From Saprospirales bacterium (GTDB lineage: Bacteria > Bacteroidota > Bacteroidia > Chitinophagales > Saprospiraceae): a DNA stretch of 59,086 nucleotides. The stretch lies in contig PAAY01000022.1 in the NCBI GenBank assembly GCA_002698985.1, positions 1 through 59,086 on the forward strand, read 5' to 3'. Under the pieces are notes generated by a model. That model was given only the letters and a program-made list of their open reading frames with translations. It was not told the origin of the DNA and made no database searches. This document shows positions 1 to 8,435 of the stretch, in pieces (positions within the stretch are counted from its first letter, which is position 1; every line of letters begins with the position of its first letter). Made by a program: the position numbers and the translations under genes.

Positions 1-190
1 CTGGTTGAAGATGGTTTTGATCCAGGTGCGGGAGGCTTCGTTTTGCACGTCCATCAGGTTGAAGATTTCCAGGCTGATCCAGGAACTTTTGGTGAAGCGG
101 AAGGGGTTTTTAGGCTTTTGGGCCAGCCAGCTTTCGTCCCATATTTTCAGGGAAATCCGATGTCTGCCCGGTGGTAGGGTTTGAAGCGGT
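1..190 (-). pseudogene. Fragment of a TonB-dependent receptor 3' end
   Basis: This stretch is nearly identical to positions 2616-2806, the 3' end of the intact receptor gene, with scattered substitutions. Read on the minus strand it encodes the same C-terminal region (residues such as KNPFRFTKSSWISLEIFNL are recognisable). Compared with the intact copy it lacks one base near position 156, which turns the frame after a GFP reading into a stop. Homology ends abruptly near 190, so only about 60 codons of the receptor remain, and the extreme C-terminus lies off the left edge of the window. The fragment and the intact gene bracket the two AT-rich genes at 444-2383, which suggests a duplication or recombination that accompanied their arrival. 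It could instead be the 3' end of a larger degraded paralogue outside the window. Confidence 0.8.
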
Positions 191-378
191 GCGTGTTTTT
201 TTTTGGGGGCATTGGCCTTGGAGTTTTGGGGTGGTTTTGTAGATTTGTACTGATGACTACTGGCGCTTCAGAGAAGATAGTAGCGAGTTAATGACTTTCA
301 GTAGTGCCGGAATGTCTTGTGGACTGCTGATTTTCAAGCTACTGAGTCAATTGATTTGCAGTCCAGATTCTGATATAC

Positions 379-417
379 GCAATGCGGGTATTGGTGAATA
401 TGCGCAATGCGGGTATT
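379..417. repeat. Two direct copies of a 14-bp motif
   Basis: The 14-mer GCAATGCGGGTATT occurs at 379-392 and again at 404-417, just upstream of the gene at 444. The rest of 191-443 holds no gene that I can support. The repeat is followed by ACGTTGTAGC, which resembles the CGTT-containing ends found before the next gene, so it may be part of a cassette boundary (low confidence). Confidence 0.55.
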
Positions 418-443
418 TGGACGTTGTAGCAAATTAAAAACTA

Positions 444-1307
444 ATGACTGCAGAATTTGAAGAAAAGGAATATGAGATCCCATTGAATACCCAATTATTA
501 CTTGGAAATAGAAACATTTGGACACCTGGTCAAGTATTCGAAGGTAATTTTGGTATTGACGCAGCTCTTGAAGTTACGAGAGGTGATTTTTGGCAGATTG
601 TAGAATTTCCACACATTCCAAGTGGAGTAATATTAAATAAAATTAATTTCAGACATGTTTGGAAAAGATTAGGTAGAGATCGCCCATTACCAACATTTAA
701 ACTAAACCTATTTTTACAAGTAAAAAGACCTGATGGGATGCAAAATCGCCCTGCGGCACTTAGAAGTCAAGGACTTCAATCACCCTATTGGAGATTTGAG
801 ATAAAAACACATCAACAAGATCTATTATCAAGACTGAAAAGGAAACTTAGAAGTAGGGCTTTTGTCGCATACGGGTGTGCCGCATTTCATCGCTACGCTG
901 ATCTTTTCGTGCACACTGAAAACAGAACTCTAGTTGAAAATTCAACTTTCATAAGCGTAGAGAAACTGGATGGACATCATAAATGGATTTACGACCAACC
1001 AGGTTCTGTCGGTTTTGCAATGTCTAAACCTGAATTCATTAGAGGCGAAAATCTGTTCGATGAAATAGAGAAAACTGTTGACACTTTTGAAATTGAAAAC
1101 GACAATCCAAGTAACAATCTCAAAGCCCTGTCAAGAATGATAATTGAAGTATGTTCGGAAAGTGATCCAAAATCTGTTCTTGCAAACGAAATCCTTAACC
1201 GATATCAAAGGAATATGGAAGTTATTGCTTCAGTTGAAGTGAGATGGTTTCTTAATGTGATTAATTTTTCACTTATAACAAATTCTAACTGGATGGCATT
1301 AAAATAA
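444..1307 (+). CDS. Putative PD-(D/E)XK-type nuclease, unknown family
   Basis: This encodes a 287-residue soluble protein without signal peptide or membrane segment. The function is not recognised with certainty. The N-terminal third has the pattern EGNFGIDAALE (about residues 33-43) followed by FLQVKRP (about residues 89-95), an acidic residue then a QxK-type strand as in Mrr/DUF4365-like restriction-endonuclease folds. The middle contains a conserved-looking AFHRYADLFVH segment. Its base composition is far more AT-rich than the flanking receptor genes, and it lies between two copies of the receptor 3' end, which points to horizontal acquisition. The next gene on the same strand, 95 bp away, encodes an HNH-like protein, so the pair may be defence or mobile-cassette genes. 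The nuclease assignment is an inference from motif spacing only. Confidence 0.7.
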   Translation: MTAEFEEKEYEIPLNTQLLLGNRNIWTPGQVFEGNFGIDAALEVTRGDFWQIVEFPHIPSGVILNKINFRHVWKRLGRDRPLPTFKLNLFLQVKRPDGMQNRPAALRSQGLQSPYWRFEIKTHQQDLLSRLKRKLRSRAFVAYGCAAFHRYADLFVHTENRTLVENSTFISVEKLDGHHKWIYDQPGSVGFAMSKPEFIRGENLFDEIEKTVDTFEIENDNPSNNLKALSRMIIEVCSESDPKSVLANEILNRYQRNMEVIASVEVRWFLNVINFSLITNSNWMALK

Positions 1308-1316
1308 AAAAAAAAC

Positions 1317-1379
1317 AGGCTACAATAAAGCCTATACGCAAAACCTCCGGGACACTGCGCATAGCCAAACCGTTAACGG
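1317..1379. repeat. Inverted repeats between the two island genes, possibly attC-like
   Basis: Three nested symmetries lie in this 95-bp gap: AGGCT (1317-1321) with AGCCT (1329-1333), CTATACGCA (1332-1340) with its near-complement TGCGCATAG (1356-1364, one mismatch), and the perfect palindrome CCGTTAACGG (1370-1379). An imperfect inverted repeat of this size directly after a stop codon, ending in a GTT core before the next gene, is what an integron attC site looks like, and a weaker resemblance follows the second gene (2384-2447). The resemblance is by eye and no integrase is present in the window. A simple transcription terminator is the alternative. Confidence 0.35.
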
Positions 1380-1402
1380 CCAATAAGGAAAATAATCAAA
1401 CA

Positions 1403-2383
1403 ATGAATCCAACCGAAAAAAGAAGAGCCGAAATATTCCAAAGGTTTTCTCAACAATGGGAAATTTTAAAGCAAAACAATTTACTCCTTGGATATAATCA
1501 GAAGTATATCAGCAATTACATTTGTCCAATTTGTTTAGAGCATTTTTCACCAAAAGATTTAAATCAGAGCTTGTCAAATCCTTTAACATTAGAAGATGCT
1601 CCTCCGAAATCATTAGGTGGAAAAGCCAATACATTAACCTGCAAAAAATGTAACAATACACTTGGCAGCCAATTAGATTCTCACCTTCATTACAGGCTTA
1701 ACGAATTGGACAAAAAGAAATTCTTTCCAAACACAGAGGCAAAAGTGAAAGTAAAAATGGGCAATGCGGTTGTCCAAGGAACTGTTCGAGTTGACGAGAA
1801 TGGGAATATGACAATATTTCACAGCACTAAAAATAATCACAAAGAAAAACTTGAAGAATTCATAAAAAGAATAGACCCAAACTCAGAAAATCCATTTGTG
1901 ACGATTGAATTTCCGACAGGAAAAGTAGATTTGGATAAATTTCAATTCGCTCTATTAAAATCTGCATACCTACTTGTTTTTGAGAGGTTTGGATACATTT
2001 TCATATTAGATAAAGTTTACGATAGATTGAGAAAACAACTATTAAGTCCAGATAAAAAAATATACCCAACCAAGTTTTGGTATGAACCTCCATATCCAAA
2101 ATCAATGTGCGGAGTTCATTTCATCATTGAAAAAGGAATGGAATCCATATTGGTGCTTTTTACATTAAAGACAGATAATACAGAGCGAATAATCGCCGCA
2201 ATATTGCCATTGCCTTTTAATACAATTGACAATATAATTAACAATTTGAATCAAAAATTCTCGAAAGATAAAACCTTAAGTATTCAATGTTTAGCACTTG
2301 ACCCAAAAGCAGATTATCTGACAGAAGCAGAAGAAATGAAAAAAATATCAAATTGGATAGAAAAAATGAAAATGAACCATTAA
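1403..2383 (+). CDS. HNH-like / zinc-ribbon protein
   Basis: This encodes a 326-residue soluble protein. The N-terminal region has two CxxC knuckles, CPIC (about residues 41-44) and CKKC (about 79-82), which bracket LTLEDAPPKSLGGK and are followed by NNTLGSQLD. This is the layout of HNH_5-type endonuclease proteins often found in defence and mobile contexts. In many family members the residue after Glu is His (EHxPPK). Here it is Asp, so catalysis cannot be assumed. The C-terminal two thirds are unrecognised and contain no membrane segment. The gene is AT-rich like its upstream neighbour and unlike the receptor downstream. A nuclease or a nucleic-acid-binding accessory role is an inference. 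Confidence 0.75.
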   Translation: MNPTEKRRAEIFQRFSQQWEILKQNNLLLGYNQKYISNYICPICLEHFSPKDLNQSLSNPLTLEDAPPKSLGGKANTLTCKKCNNTLGSQLDSHLHYRLNELDKKKFFPNTEAKVKVKMGNAVVQGTVRVDENGNMTIFHSTKNNHKEKLEEFIKRIDPNSENPFVTIEFPTGKVDLDKFQFALLKSAYLLVFERFGYIFILDKVYDRLRKQLLSPDKKIYPTKFWYEPPYPKSMCGVHFIIEKGMESILVLFTLKTDNTERIIAAILPLPFNTIDNIINNLNQKFSKDKTLSIQCLALDPKADYLTEAEEMKKISNWIEKMKMNH

Positions 2384-2549
2384 CTACGTGCAAAACGAGA
2401 AGTGGGCTAGACGCCCCACCAGTGTTTATGCCAACCATTTAACCCCATCACCCTCTCCTGCTTTTCAGCAAAGTTCAAGCACACAGCGAGTTTTCACCTC
2501 ATACCATAAAGCCAGGGCCGGGTATCCCAAATGCATCAAGGTAAATCCC

Positions 2550-5081
2550 CTAAAACTCCGCCCTCCACCTCAAATTGATTCTTCGGGAGGTGAGGTGGTT
2601 GGGGATGGCGTATTGCTGGTTGAAGATGGTTTTTATCCAGGTGCGGGAGGCTTCGTTTTGCACGTCCATCAGGTTGAAGATCTCAAGGCTGATCCAGGAG
2701 CTTTTGGTGAATCGAAAGGGGTTTTTGGGCTTTTTGGCCAGCCAGCTTTCGTCCCATATTTTCAGGGAAAAGCCGATGTCGGCCCGGTGGTAGGGTTTGA
2801 GACGGTAGGTATTGCGATAGACCCTGTTGTCGTCGCGCAGGCCGAAGGGCAGGCCCGTTCCGACGAAGAGGCTGAGGTGCATTTTGAAGTTTTCGTTTTT
2901 AGGAAGGTAATCCTGGAAGAAGATGCTCAGGGTGAGAAACTGATCGGTGGGCCGGGGCACGTCTTTCACCGGCACGCCTTCCTCCTGCCCCACTTCCCGG
3001 CGGAGGTGCTGGATGCCGTCGAGGCGCTCACGGGCCCGGAGCAGGGAGAGGTTGAACCAGGACTCCACGCCGGGCACGAACTCGCCGTTGAGGCGGGCAT
3101 CGAGGCCGACGACGTAGCCGGTGGCGTCGTTGTCGCCGTAGTAGCGGATGCGCACGTTGTCGATCTCGTAGGAAACCAGGTCCCAGAGCCTTTTGTAATA
3201 GGCCTCCACGATGAGGCGGAATTTGGTGGGACTCAGTTTTCCGAAGAAAAAATCATAGGTAAAACCGCCGACGATGTGGGCCGATTTCTGTGATCTGAGG
3301 TTTGTGTTCACTTCCCCCTGGAAGTTTCGCATCTCCCGGTAAAAGGCCGGCTGGAAGTAGAGGCCTGCTGCCACCCGCCAGGAGATGTCCCGGCGGCCGT
3401 GGAGGGGTTTGTAAAGGAATTGCGCCCGTGGCGTGAAGATGGCTTCTTTGTTGAGGTCCCAGTAGCTGGCCCGCACCCCGAACATGAGCTTCATTTCAGC
3501 CACGGTGTCTTTGCGCCAGGTGTAGGTGTTCTGGAGGTAAGAGCTGATGCGGTTGCTCTGGAGGGTGTTCTGCGTTTTGAGCACGTTGAAGACCTTCAGG
3601 ATGGTGGTGTCGTAGGGCAGCGAATAGCCGGCGCTGTCGAGGCGCTCCCATTCGTTGATTTTGTCTTCGATCAGCTCGTGCTGGTATTTGAGGCTCCACT
3701 GCAGGAAGTGCGAGCGATCGGCACCGTCCTTTTTGGGCAGTCCGAACTCTACCCCACCCTTCACTTCGGTATTGGCCACGGTGGCATCCAGAAAATTGCG
3801 GACGTACTGGTGCTGCGTGCCGGTGCCCAGCTCAGCCACCACCTCCCCGAAATCATCGCTGCCGAGGTCGGATTCTATTTGCCGCAGGCTGTAATGACCG
3901 AGGATGTCGAAGGCCTCGTTTTCATCGCTCCGGTAAACGGAGGTGAGAAATTTTACGAAGAGCGGATTCTTCTCCCTGTCGGGCAAATAAGTGAGGGAAA
4001 GGCCGCCCATGCTGGTGGTGAACTCGTCTCGCTCCTGCCCTTCGAAAACGGAGAACAGTTCCAGGGCAAAATTGACCAGGCCGAAGGCGGTGCGCCGCTC
4101 ATCGGGCCGGAAGTAGAACTGACTGCGGTTGAAATTGGCCAGCAGGCCGAGCTGCCAGTCGCGGTTGAGGTCGTAAGTGGCATAGCCCTGCACATCGGTG
4201 AAATTGGGCGTGTACTCTCCGGTCACGTCCAATGAGCCGAGCAGGTAGCGGGTGGTCTTGTAGCGGGCGCCGATGAGGTAGCGCAGTTTTTTATAGCGAT
4301 CGGCGCCGGGCTGCCAGGCGCCTTCCAGGTGAGCTGAGCCACCAAGAAAACTGGCGCTGGCACTGGCGGCGAACTTTTCCGGCCGTTTGTAGCGGATGTC
4401 CAGCACGGACGACAACTTATCGCCATAACGGGCCTCAAAGCCGCCGGAGGAGAATGTGAGGCTCTGGATGAGATCCATATTCGGGAAGGTGAGTCCCTCC
4501 TGCTGGCCAGCCCTGACCAGTTGTGGCCGGTAGATTTCAAAGTCGTTGACATAGACGAGGTTTTCGTCGTAATTCCCGCCCCGGACGTTGTATTGCGAAG
4601 TCAACTCGCCGCCGGAACCACTGCTGGTACCCAGGGCAATGTGTGGCAGCACGCTTTCGAGGTTGCCGGTGGTGGTGGGCAGCAACTTCATGGGAGTCAC
4701 GTCTTCCCGGATCATCCCTCCCTGGTTGATGCGGCTCTCCCTGACGATGACTTCCACTTCGGCATCATTGGGCGACAGCCCGACGTCAATCTGCCTTTGA
4801 CTGCCTTCGGGCAATGGCTCCACATCGACATTGGCCTCTTTGTAGCCAAGCCTTCTGAAAACCAGCACAAATCTTTCGTTGGCCGGCACCTCCAGCTCAT
4901 AGTATCCATTTTTATCTGACTCACTGGCTGTGGTGGTGTTTTTTATGAAAACGGTCACAAAATCCACCGGCTGGCCGGACAAGGCGTCGGTGATGGTGCC
5001 GGTAAGGAGGGCTTTGGGGGTTTGGCCCTGAACAAAAGATGGTACACCGTATAACACCAGGAAAAGAAGAATGTGTCTCAT
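2550..5081 (-). CDS. TonB-dependent receptor with CarboxypepD_reg domain
   Basis: This encodes an 843-residue outer-membrane receptor, with a signal peptide ending near VQGQ (residues 17-20). A CarboxypepD_reg-like domain follows (about residues 24-110, beginning LLTGTITDALSGQPVDFVTV). The plug domain includes the segment YNVRGGNYDENLVYVNDFEIY (about 160-180), and a long beta-barrel ends in an aromatic residue (RWRAEF). No SusD partner is adjacent, so it is probably a classic receptor for siderophores, cofactors or peptides rather than a glycan importer; the substrate is unknown. The start is fixed by the signal peptide. A TACATTTG box on the minus strand lies about 55 bp upstream. The last 190 bp of homology are repeated at the left edge of the window as a frameshifted fragment. 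Confidence 0.92.
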   Translation of the reverse strand: MRHILLFLVLYGVPSFVQGQTPKALLTGTITDALSGQPVDFVTVFIKNTTTASESDKNGYYELEVPANERFVLVFRRLGYKEANVDVEPLPEGSQRQIDVGLSPNDAEVEVIVRESRINQGGMIREDVTPMKLLPTTTGNLESVLPHIALGTSSGSGGELTSQYNVRGGNYDENLVYVNDFEIYRPQLVRAGQQEGLTFPNMDLIQSLTFSSGGFEARYGDKLSSVLDIRYKRPEKFAASASASFLGGSAHLEGAWQPGADRYKKLRYLIGARYKTTRYLLGSLDVTGEYTPNFTDVQGYATYDLNRDWQLGLLANFNRSQFYFRPDERRTAFGLVNFALELFSVFEGQERDEFTTSMGGLSLTYLPDREKNPLFVKFLTSVYRSDENEAFDILGHYSLRQIESDLGSDDFGEVVAELGTGTQHQYVRNFLDATVANTEVKGGVEFGLPKKDGADRSHFLQWSLKYQHELIEDKINEWERLDSAGYSLPYDTTILKVFNVLKTQNTLQSNRISSYLQNTYTWRKDTVAEMKLMFGVRASYWDLNKEAIFTPRAQFLYKPLHGRRDISWRVAAGLYFQPAFYREMRNFQGEVNTNLRSQKSAHIVGGFTYDFFFGKLSPTKFRLIVEAYYKRLWDLVSYEIDNVRIRYYGDNDATGYVVGLDARLNGEFVPGVESWFNLSLLRARERLDGIQHLRREVGQEEGVPVKDVPRPTDQFLTLSIFFQDYLPKNENFKMHLSLFVGTGLPFGLRDDNRVYRNTYRLKPYHRADIGFSLKIWDESWLAKKPKNPFRFTKSSWISLEIFNLMDVQNEASRTWIKTIFNQQYAIPNHLTSRRINLRWRAEF

Positions 5082-5136
5082 AGGTATTGCTGTCAGGTAA
5101 CTGTCACGAAAGGTATTTTGATATTGAATGAAAGCC

Positions 5137-5164
5137 CAAATGTAAAGGTTCTGAACTTCTCAAA
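5137..5164 (-). promoter_or_regulatory. Bacteroidota-type promoter for the TonB receptor
   Basis: On the minus strand TTTG (5161-5164) and TACATTTG (5137-5144) are separated by 16 bp. TAnnTTTG is the known Bacteroidota -7 element. The spacer is slightly shorter than the usual 17-23 bp. The start of transcription would fall around 5130, leaving a leader of about 50 nt. Confidence 0.45.
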
Positions 5165-5288
5165 CTGGATTGCTATTTCATGATCTTCCATTCTCCGTAG
5201 TGACAAATCTCACATTGATTATTGATTAGTGTCAAATTGACAGAAACTTTTCCATCTGATGTTTGTGGCGAATCAAAGACAGAACCAC

Positions 5289-5873
5289 ATGAAAATCTTA
5301 CTCCCATTCATAAGCGCGTTATTGGTCCTGATGACCACAAATGCACAGACTACTTACACCTTGAGCAATGGAGAACTGACCATTGAAGGTACTTCGACCA
5401 TGCACGACTGGACTGCCACGACCACCTCTCTTGACGGCGAAGGTGCTTTCATCTTCGAAAAGGGAATACCGGTTTCAATTGAGAAACTCAAAGTGACAAC
5501 GAAAGCCAAGTCCATCAAGAGCGAGAAAGGTTCAACGATGGACAAGAACATGTACAAGGCGCTAAACGCCGACAAGTACCCGACGCTCACTTTTGTACTT
5601 ACGAATGTTGATTACTTCAGAAAAAACGGCACCTCTTACGATGTGAAGATCACCGGAAAGCTGACCGTAGCTGGAACTACCAAAACAGTATCCATCACCG
5701 GAAAAGGCACCCAAGCGGGAACGGGGATCAGCTTCTCCGGCAATTTCAAACTTAAAATGACTGACTTCAATGTGGAGCCGCCATCGCTGTTCTTTGGCAC
5801 CCTGAACACTGGTGATGACATCACCATCCGGTACAGGGCCAGCTTCAGTCCTACCGGCTACGGCAGCCGATAA
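5289..5873 (+). CDS. YceI family exported protein
   Basis: This encodes a 194-residue protein with a signal peptide (MKILLPFISALLVL, cleavage near TNAQT). The YceI-type lipocalin-like domain follows, with the hallmarks LTIEGTSTMHDWTATT near the N-terminus, an ADKYPTLTF strand in the middle and a final KMTDFNVEPP segment. YceI proteins bind isoprenoid-like lipids in the periplasm; the ligand here is unknown. An in-frame ATG at 5259 would add ten residues before the signal peptide, so 5289 is preferred. The gene opens a same-strand set with a beta-barrel protein (50 bp downstream) and a second YceI-like gene. Confidence 0.9.
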   Translation: MKILLPFISALLVLMTTNAQTTYTLSNGELTIEGTSTMHDWTATTTSLDGEGAFIFEKGIPVSIEKLKVTTKAKSIKSEKGSTMDKNMYKALNADKYPTLTFVLTNVDYFRKNGTSYDVKITGKLTVAGTTKTVSITGKGTQAGTGISFSGNFKLKMTDFNVEPPSLFFGTLNTGDDITIRYRASFSPTGYGSR

Positions 5874-5923
5874 CAGCTCAGACTCCACTTGATCAGAATC
5901 ACCCAACAAAAACTTTTTTAGTT

Positions 5924-7249
5924 ATGAAACGCATGAAAGCTAATTGGATCATTGGAACTTTTCTCTTGCTGCTGATGCCTTTGTGGATAGGCGCTCAGAA
6001 TGATGTACAGAACTACCGCCCTTACGACCAGCGTGGCCTGAATGTTTTTGAAACGCCCAAGAGCCAGGAAGGCAGTTTCGACGGATTCAAGGTTCGCCTG
6101 GGTGGCAACTTTACCCAGCAGTTTCAGGCCCTGGATCACGAAAACACCGCCGACTTCGTAGATGCCAACGGTGACGGCGTGAATGACAACGAACTGATTG
6201 ACCTGACCAGCGGATTCAACCTCGCTACCGCCAACATGAACATCGATGCACAGCTCGACGATGGTGTCCGGGTGAACATTGTGACTTACCTCTCCTCACG
6301 TCGCCACCCGGAGGGATGGGTAAAAGGTGGATACATCCAGTTTGACAAGCTGCCATTCTTCAACTCCTCAGCCGTTGACAAATTGATGGAGAACCTGACC
6401 ATCAAAGCCGGCCACATGGAAATCAACTACGGTGATGCCCACTACCGCCGCAGCGACAACGGCGCCACCATGTTCAACCCCTTCGTGGAAAACTACATCA
6501 TGGATGCTTTCAACACGGAGATCGGCATGGAACTGATCTATCAGAAAAACGGCTTCCTGGCCGTAGGTTCCGTAACTGGTGGTGAGATCAAAGGGGATGT
6601 GGTGGCAACACCAGTGTACGAAACCGACCCGGATCCAAAGAAAAGTCCCTCCTGGATCGGTAAGGTCGGAATCGACAAGCAGATGAGCGAAGACCTGAGG
6701 TTGCGCATTACCGGTTCTGTTTACTACACCGGCAGCTCTGCCCGTAACTTCCTGTACGGTGGCGACCGCACCGGCTCACGTTACTACCTGGTAATGGAGA
6801 AAGTAGGAACCGGCACCTCCTCTCCGCATACCTCCGGAAGGTTCAACCCGGTGTTCCTCGATCAGGTTACGGCAATGATGGGCAACGTTTTCCTGAAATA
6901 CAAAGGCCTGGAGTTCTTCGGAACCTATGAAAACGCCAATGGCCGGACACACACGGAAACCGACACCCGCAATGCCACGCAACTGGCAGCTGACCTCATC
7001 CTGCGCTTTGGTGCAAACGAGAACTTCTGGGTAGGCGGTCGTTACAACACCGTGAATGCCGAGCTGATCGGCAGCGGGGCAGAAGTCACCATCGACCGTA
7101 TAGCTGTCAGTGCCGGCTGGTACCTGACTCCTAACATCCTGGCCAAGATCGAGTATGTCAACCAGGAGTATAAAGACTATGCAAGTACCAGCATTCTGAA
7201 TGGTGGTAAGTTCAATGGAATCATGGTAGAAGCTGCAGTGGGCTTCTAA
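5924..7249 (+). CDS. Outer-membrane beta-barrel (porin-like) protein
   Basis: This encodes a 441-residue protein with a signal peptide (about residues 1-24, ending LWIGAQ). The rest is amphipathic beta-strand-rich sequence ending in the aromatic residue of AAVGF, as expected for a barrel inserted by BAM. Residues around 55-75 contain an acidic DANGDGVNDNE segment that resembles a calcium-binding loop. The protein resembles phosphate-selective-porin-like or uncharacterised exported barrels, but I do not recognise the family with certainty. It sits between two YceI-type genes and ends just before a strong terminator, so the first YceI gene and this gene probably form one transcript. Transport or lipid-handling roles are inferences from context. 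Confidence 0.82.
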   Translation: MKRMKANWIIGTFLLLLMPLWIGAQNDVQNYRPYDQRGLNVFETPKSQEGSFDGFKVRLGGNFTQQFQALDHENTADFVDANGDGVNDNELIDLTSGFNLATANMNIDAQLDDGVRVNIVTYLSSRRHPEGWVKGGYIQFDKLPFFNSSAVDKLMENLTIKAGHMEINYGDAHYRRSDNGATMFNPFVENYIMDAFNTEIGMELIYQKNGFLAVGSVTGGEIKGDVVATPVYETDPDPKKSPSWIGKVGIDKQMSEDLRLRITGSVYYTGSSARNFLYGGDRTGSRYYLVMEKVGTGTSSPHTSGRFNPVFLDQVTAMMGNVFLKYKGLEFFGTYENANGRTHTETDTRNATQLAADLILRFGANENFWVGGRYNTVNAELIGSGAEVTIDRIAVSAGWYLTPNILAKIEYVNQEYKDYASTSILNGGKFNGIMVEAAVGF

Positions 7250-7283
7250 GTGAGAGTAAATTAATACTGATTTGAAAATTACT

Positions 7284-7318
7284 GAGGCTCCGCAGCTCCC
7301 CTGCTCGGAGCCTCTTTT
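7284..7318 (+). terminator. Rho-independent terminator after the barrel gene
   Basis: GAGGCTCCG (7284-7292) pairs perfectly with CGGAGCCTC (7306-7314) around a 13-nt loop and is followed by TTTT. It lies 35 bp after the stop codon. Confidence 0.88.
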
Positions 7319-7356
7319 CAAGCCCTAAAAGCAGCTTGTATTTGTCCAATAGAAAC

Positions 7357-7986
7357 ATGATGAAACGAGTCCTCACATTGGCGATGTTACTTATCCTTTC
7401 TGGTTGGGATGTCCCCAATCTGCCGGAAACCTACAGGGGCAAGTTGCGGATTACGGATAAGAGCAAGCTGAGCATCGAGGGTTCATCCAACGTCAATGAA
7501 TTCACCTGCAATTGCCTGACGGATTTTCCACCCATCCCATTTGAAATAAGCTGGGAAGACGAATCAGGCCTCCTGCGTTCGTTCCGCAATACACAAATTT
7601 CGCTTCCGATTGCCAACCTCGATTGTGGCAACAAGATGATGAATAAAGATCTCCAGCAAGCACTCAATGCCGATAAATACCCTTTCATCACCATCAACCT
7701 GGTCCAGAGCCTGGAAAACGATTGCACCTCCTGGCAGCGCCTGAACAGCTGGGTTCAACTGAAGGCCCTCGTCGAAATTGAGTTGAACGGATGCACCAAT
7801 AGCTACTGGTTGCCGGTAATGGCAAGCCGCCAGGGTGAACATTCCTACCGTTTCATCAGCAACAAAGTTTTGAAAATGACGGATTTCGGCGTGGAGCCAC
7901 CCACAGCCCTGCTTGGCATGGTGAAGGTGAACAACGAAATCAAGATTTCTCTGGACCTTGTAATCGATGTGATTGATTATTATTGA
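7357..7986 (+). CDS. Divergent YceI-like protein
   Basis: This encodes a 209-residue protein that begins MMKRVLTLAMLLILSG, a signal-peptide-like segment without a lipobox cysteine. It shares the YceI pattern of the gene at 5289: KLSIEGSSNVNEFTC near the N-terminus, ALNADKYPFITI in the middle and KMTDFGVEPPTALLG near the end. It differs by four extra cysteines (two in TCNC, then LDCG and ENDC), which could form disulfides. The ATG at 7357 (or 7360) is preferred over a TTG at 7336 because the signal peptide starts there. A terminator separates it from the barrel gene, so it probably has its own promoter, although the three genes look functionally grouped. The ligand is unknown. Confidence 0.85.
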   Translation: MMKRVLTLAMLLILSGWDVPNLPETYRGKLRITDKSKLSIEGSSNVNEFTCNCLTDFPPIPFEISWEDESGLLRSFRNTQISLPIANLDCGNKMMNKDLQQALNADKYPFITINLVQSLENDCTSWQRLNSWVQLKALVEIELNGCTNSYWLPVMASRQGEHSYRFISNKVLKMTDFGVEPPTALLGMVKVNNEIKISLDLVIDVIDYY

Positions 7987-8194
7987 ATTGCTGAAAGCCC
8001 GTTCCTGAACAGGTATCTCTCCCCTTTTCGGTCTTATTTCCGTTGATCCCCACCTCCCCGCCTGCCAATTTCATTTGCAACCCACAACGGTCTATCTGAC
8101 AATCCCATGAGAAATGTCAGGCAGCGAAAAACAATGCTTGGCGTTTATTTGGGGCAAGCATGAAATGCGAAACATTTTATCAAAGCCGCTAAAA

Positions 8195-8228
8195 TTTGGC
8201 GAATTTTCGTTTGCATGCGATACATTTG
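8195..8228 (+). promoter_or_regulatory. Promoter of the SusC-SusD pair
   Basis: TTTG (8195-8198) and TACATTTG (8221-8228) are separated by 22 bp, a good match to the Bacteroidota consensus. Transcription would start near 8235 and leave a leader of about 200 nt before the SusC start at 8436. The gap 7987-8435 holds no gene that I can support; besides this promoter it has only a weak 6-bp hairpin near 8097-8120. Confidence 0.55.
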
Positions 8229-8435
8229 CGCCGTGGGATTGAATTGAAGAATGATGACTATAGAACAAACGCAACACCAACACACCTTTCAAAAGACTGC
8301 CCCAGCCTGGTTGCAGTGTCACTTCGTAATCCGTTTGCAGTTGCCTCGTCAAAATTTGACCCCTTCCTGAAAAAAGCTACCGCGTGGTTTTCCATGCTCA
8401 CAGAACTCTCACTTTTTAACCAAAATCAAATCAGT

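Noticed and set aside
2388-4919. Long open frames of 132-301 codons on the plus strand across the TonB receptor
   Set aside because: They lie antisense to a gene with clear signal peptide, plug and barrel, and their proteins show no recognisable motif. They follow from the GC-rich codon pattern of the true gene.
8196-8435. 80-codon N-terminal extension of the SusC gene
   Set aside because: It would start inside the promoter and place polar residues before a good signal peptide.
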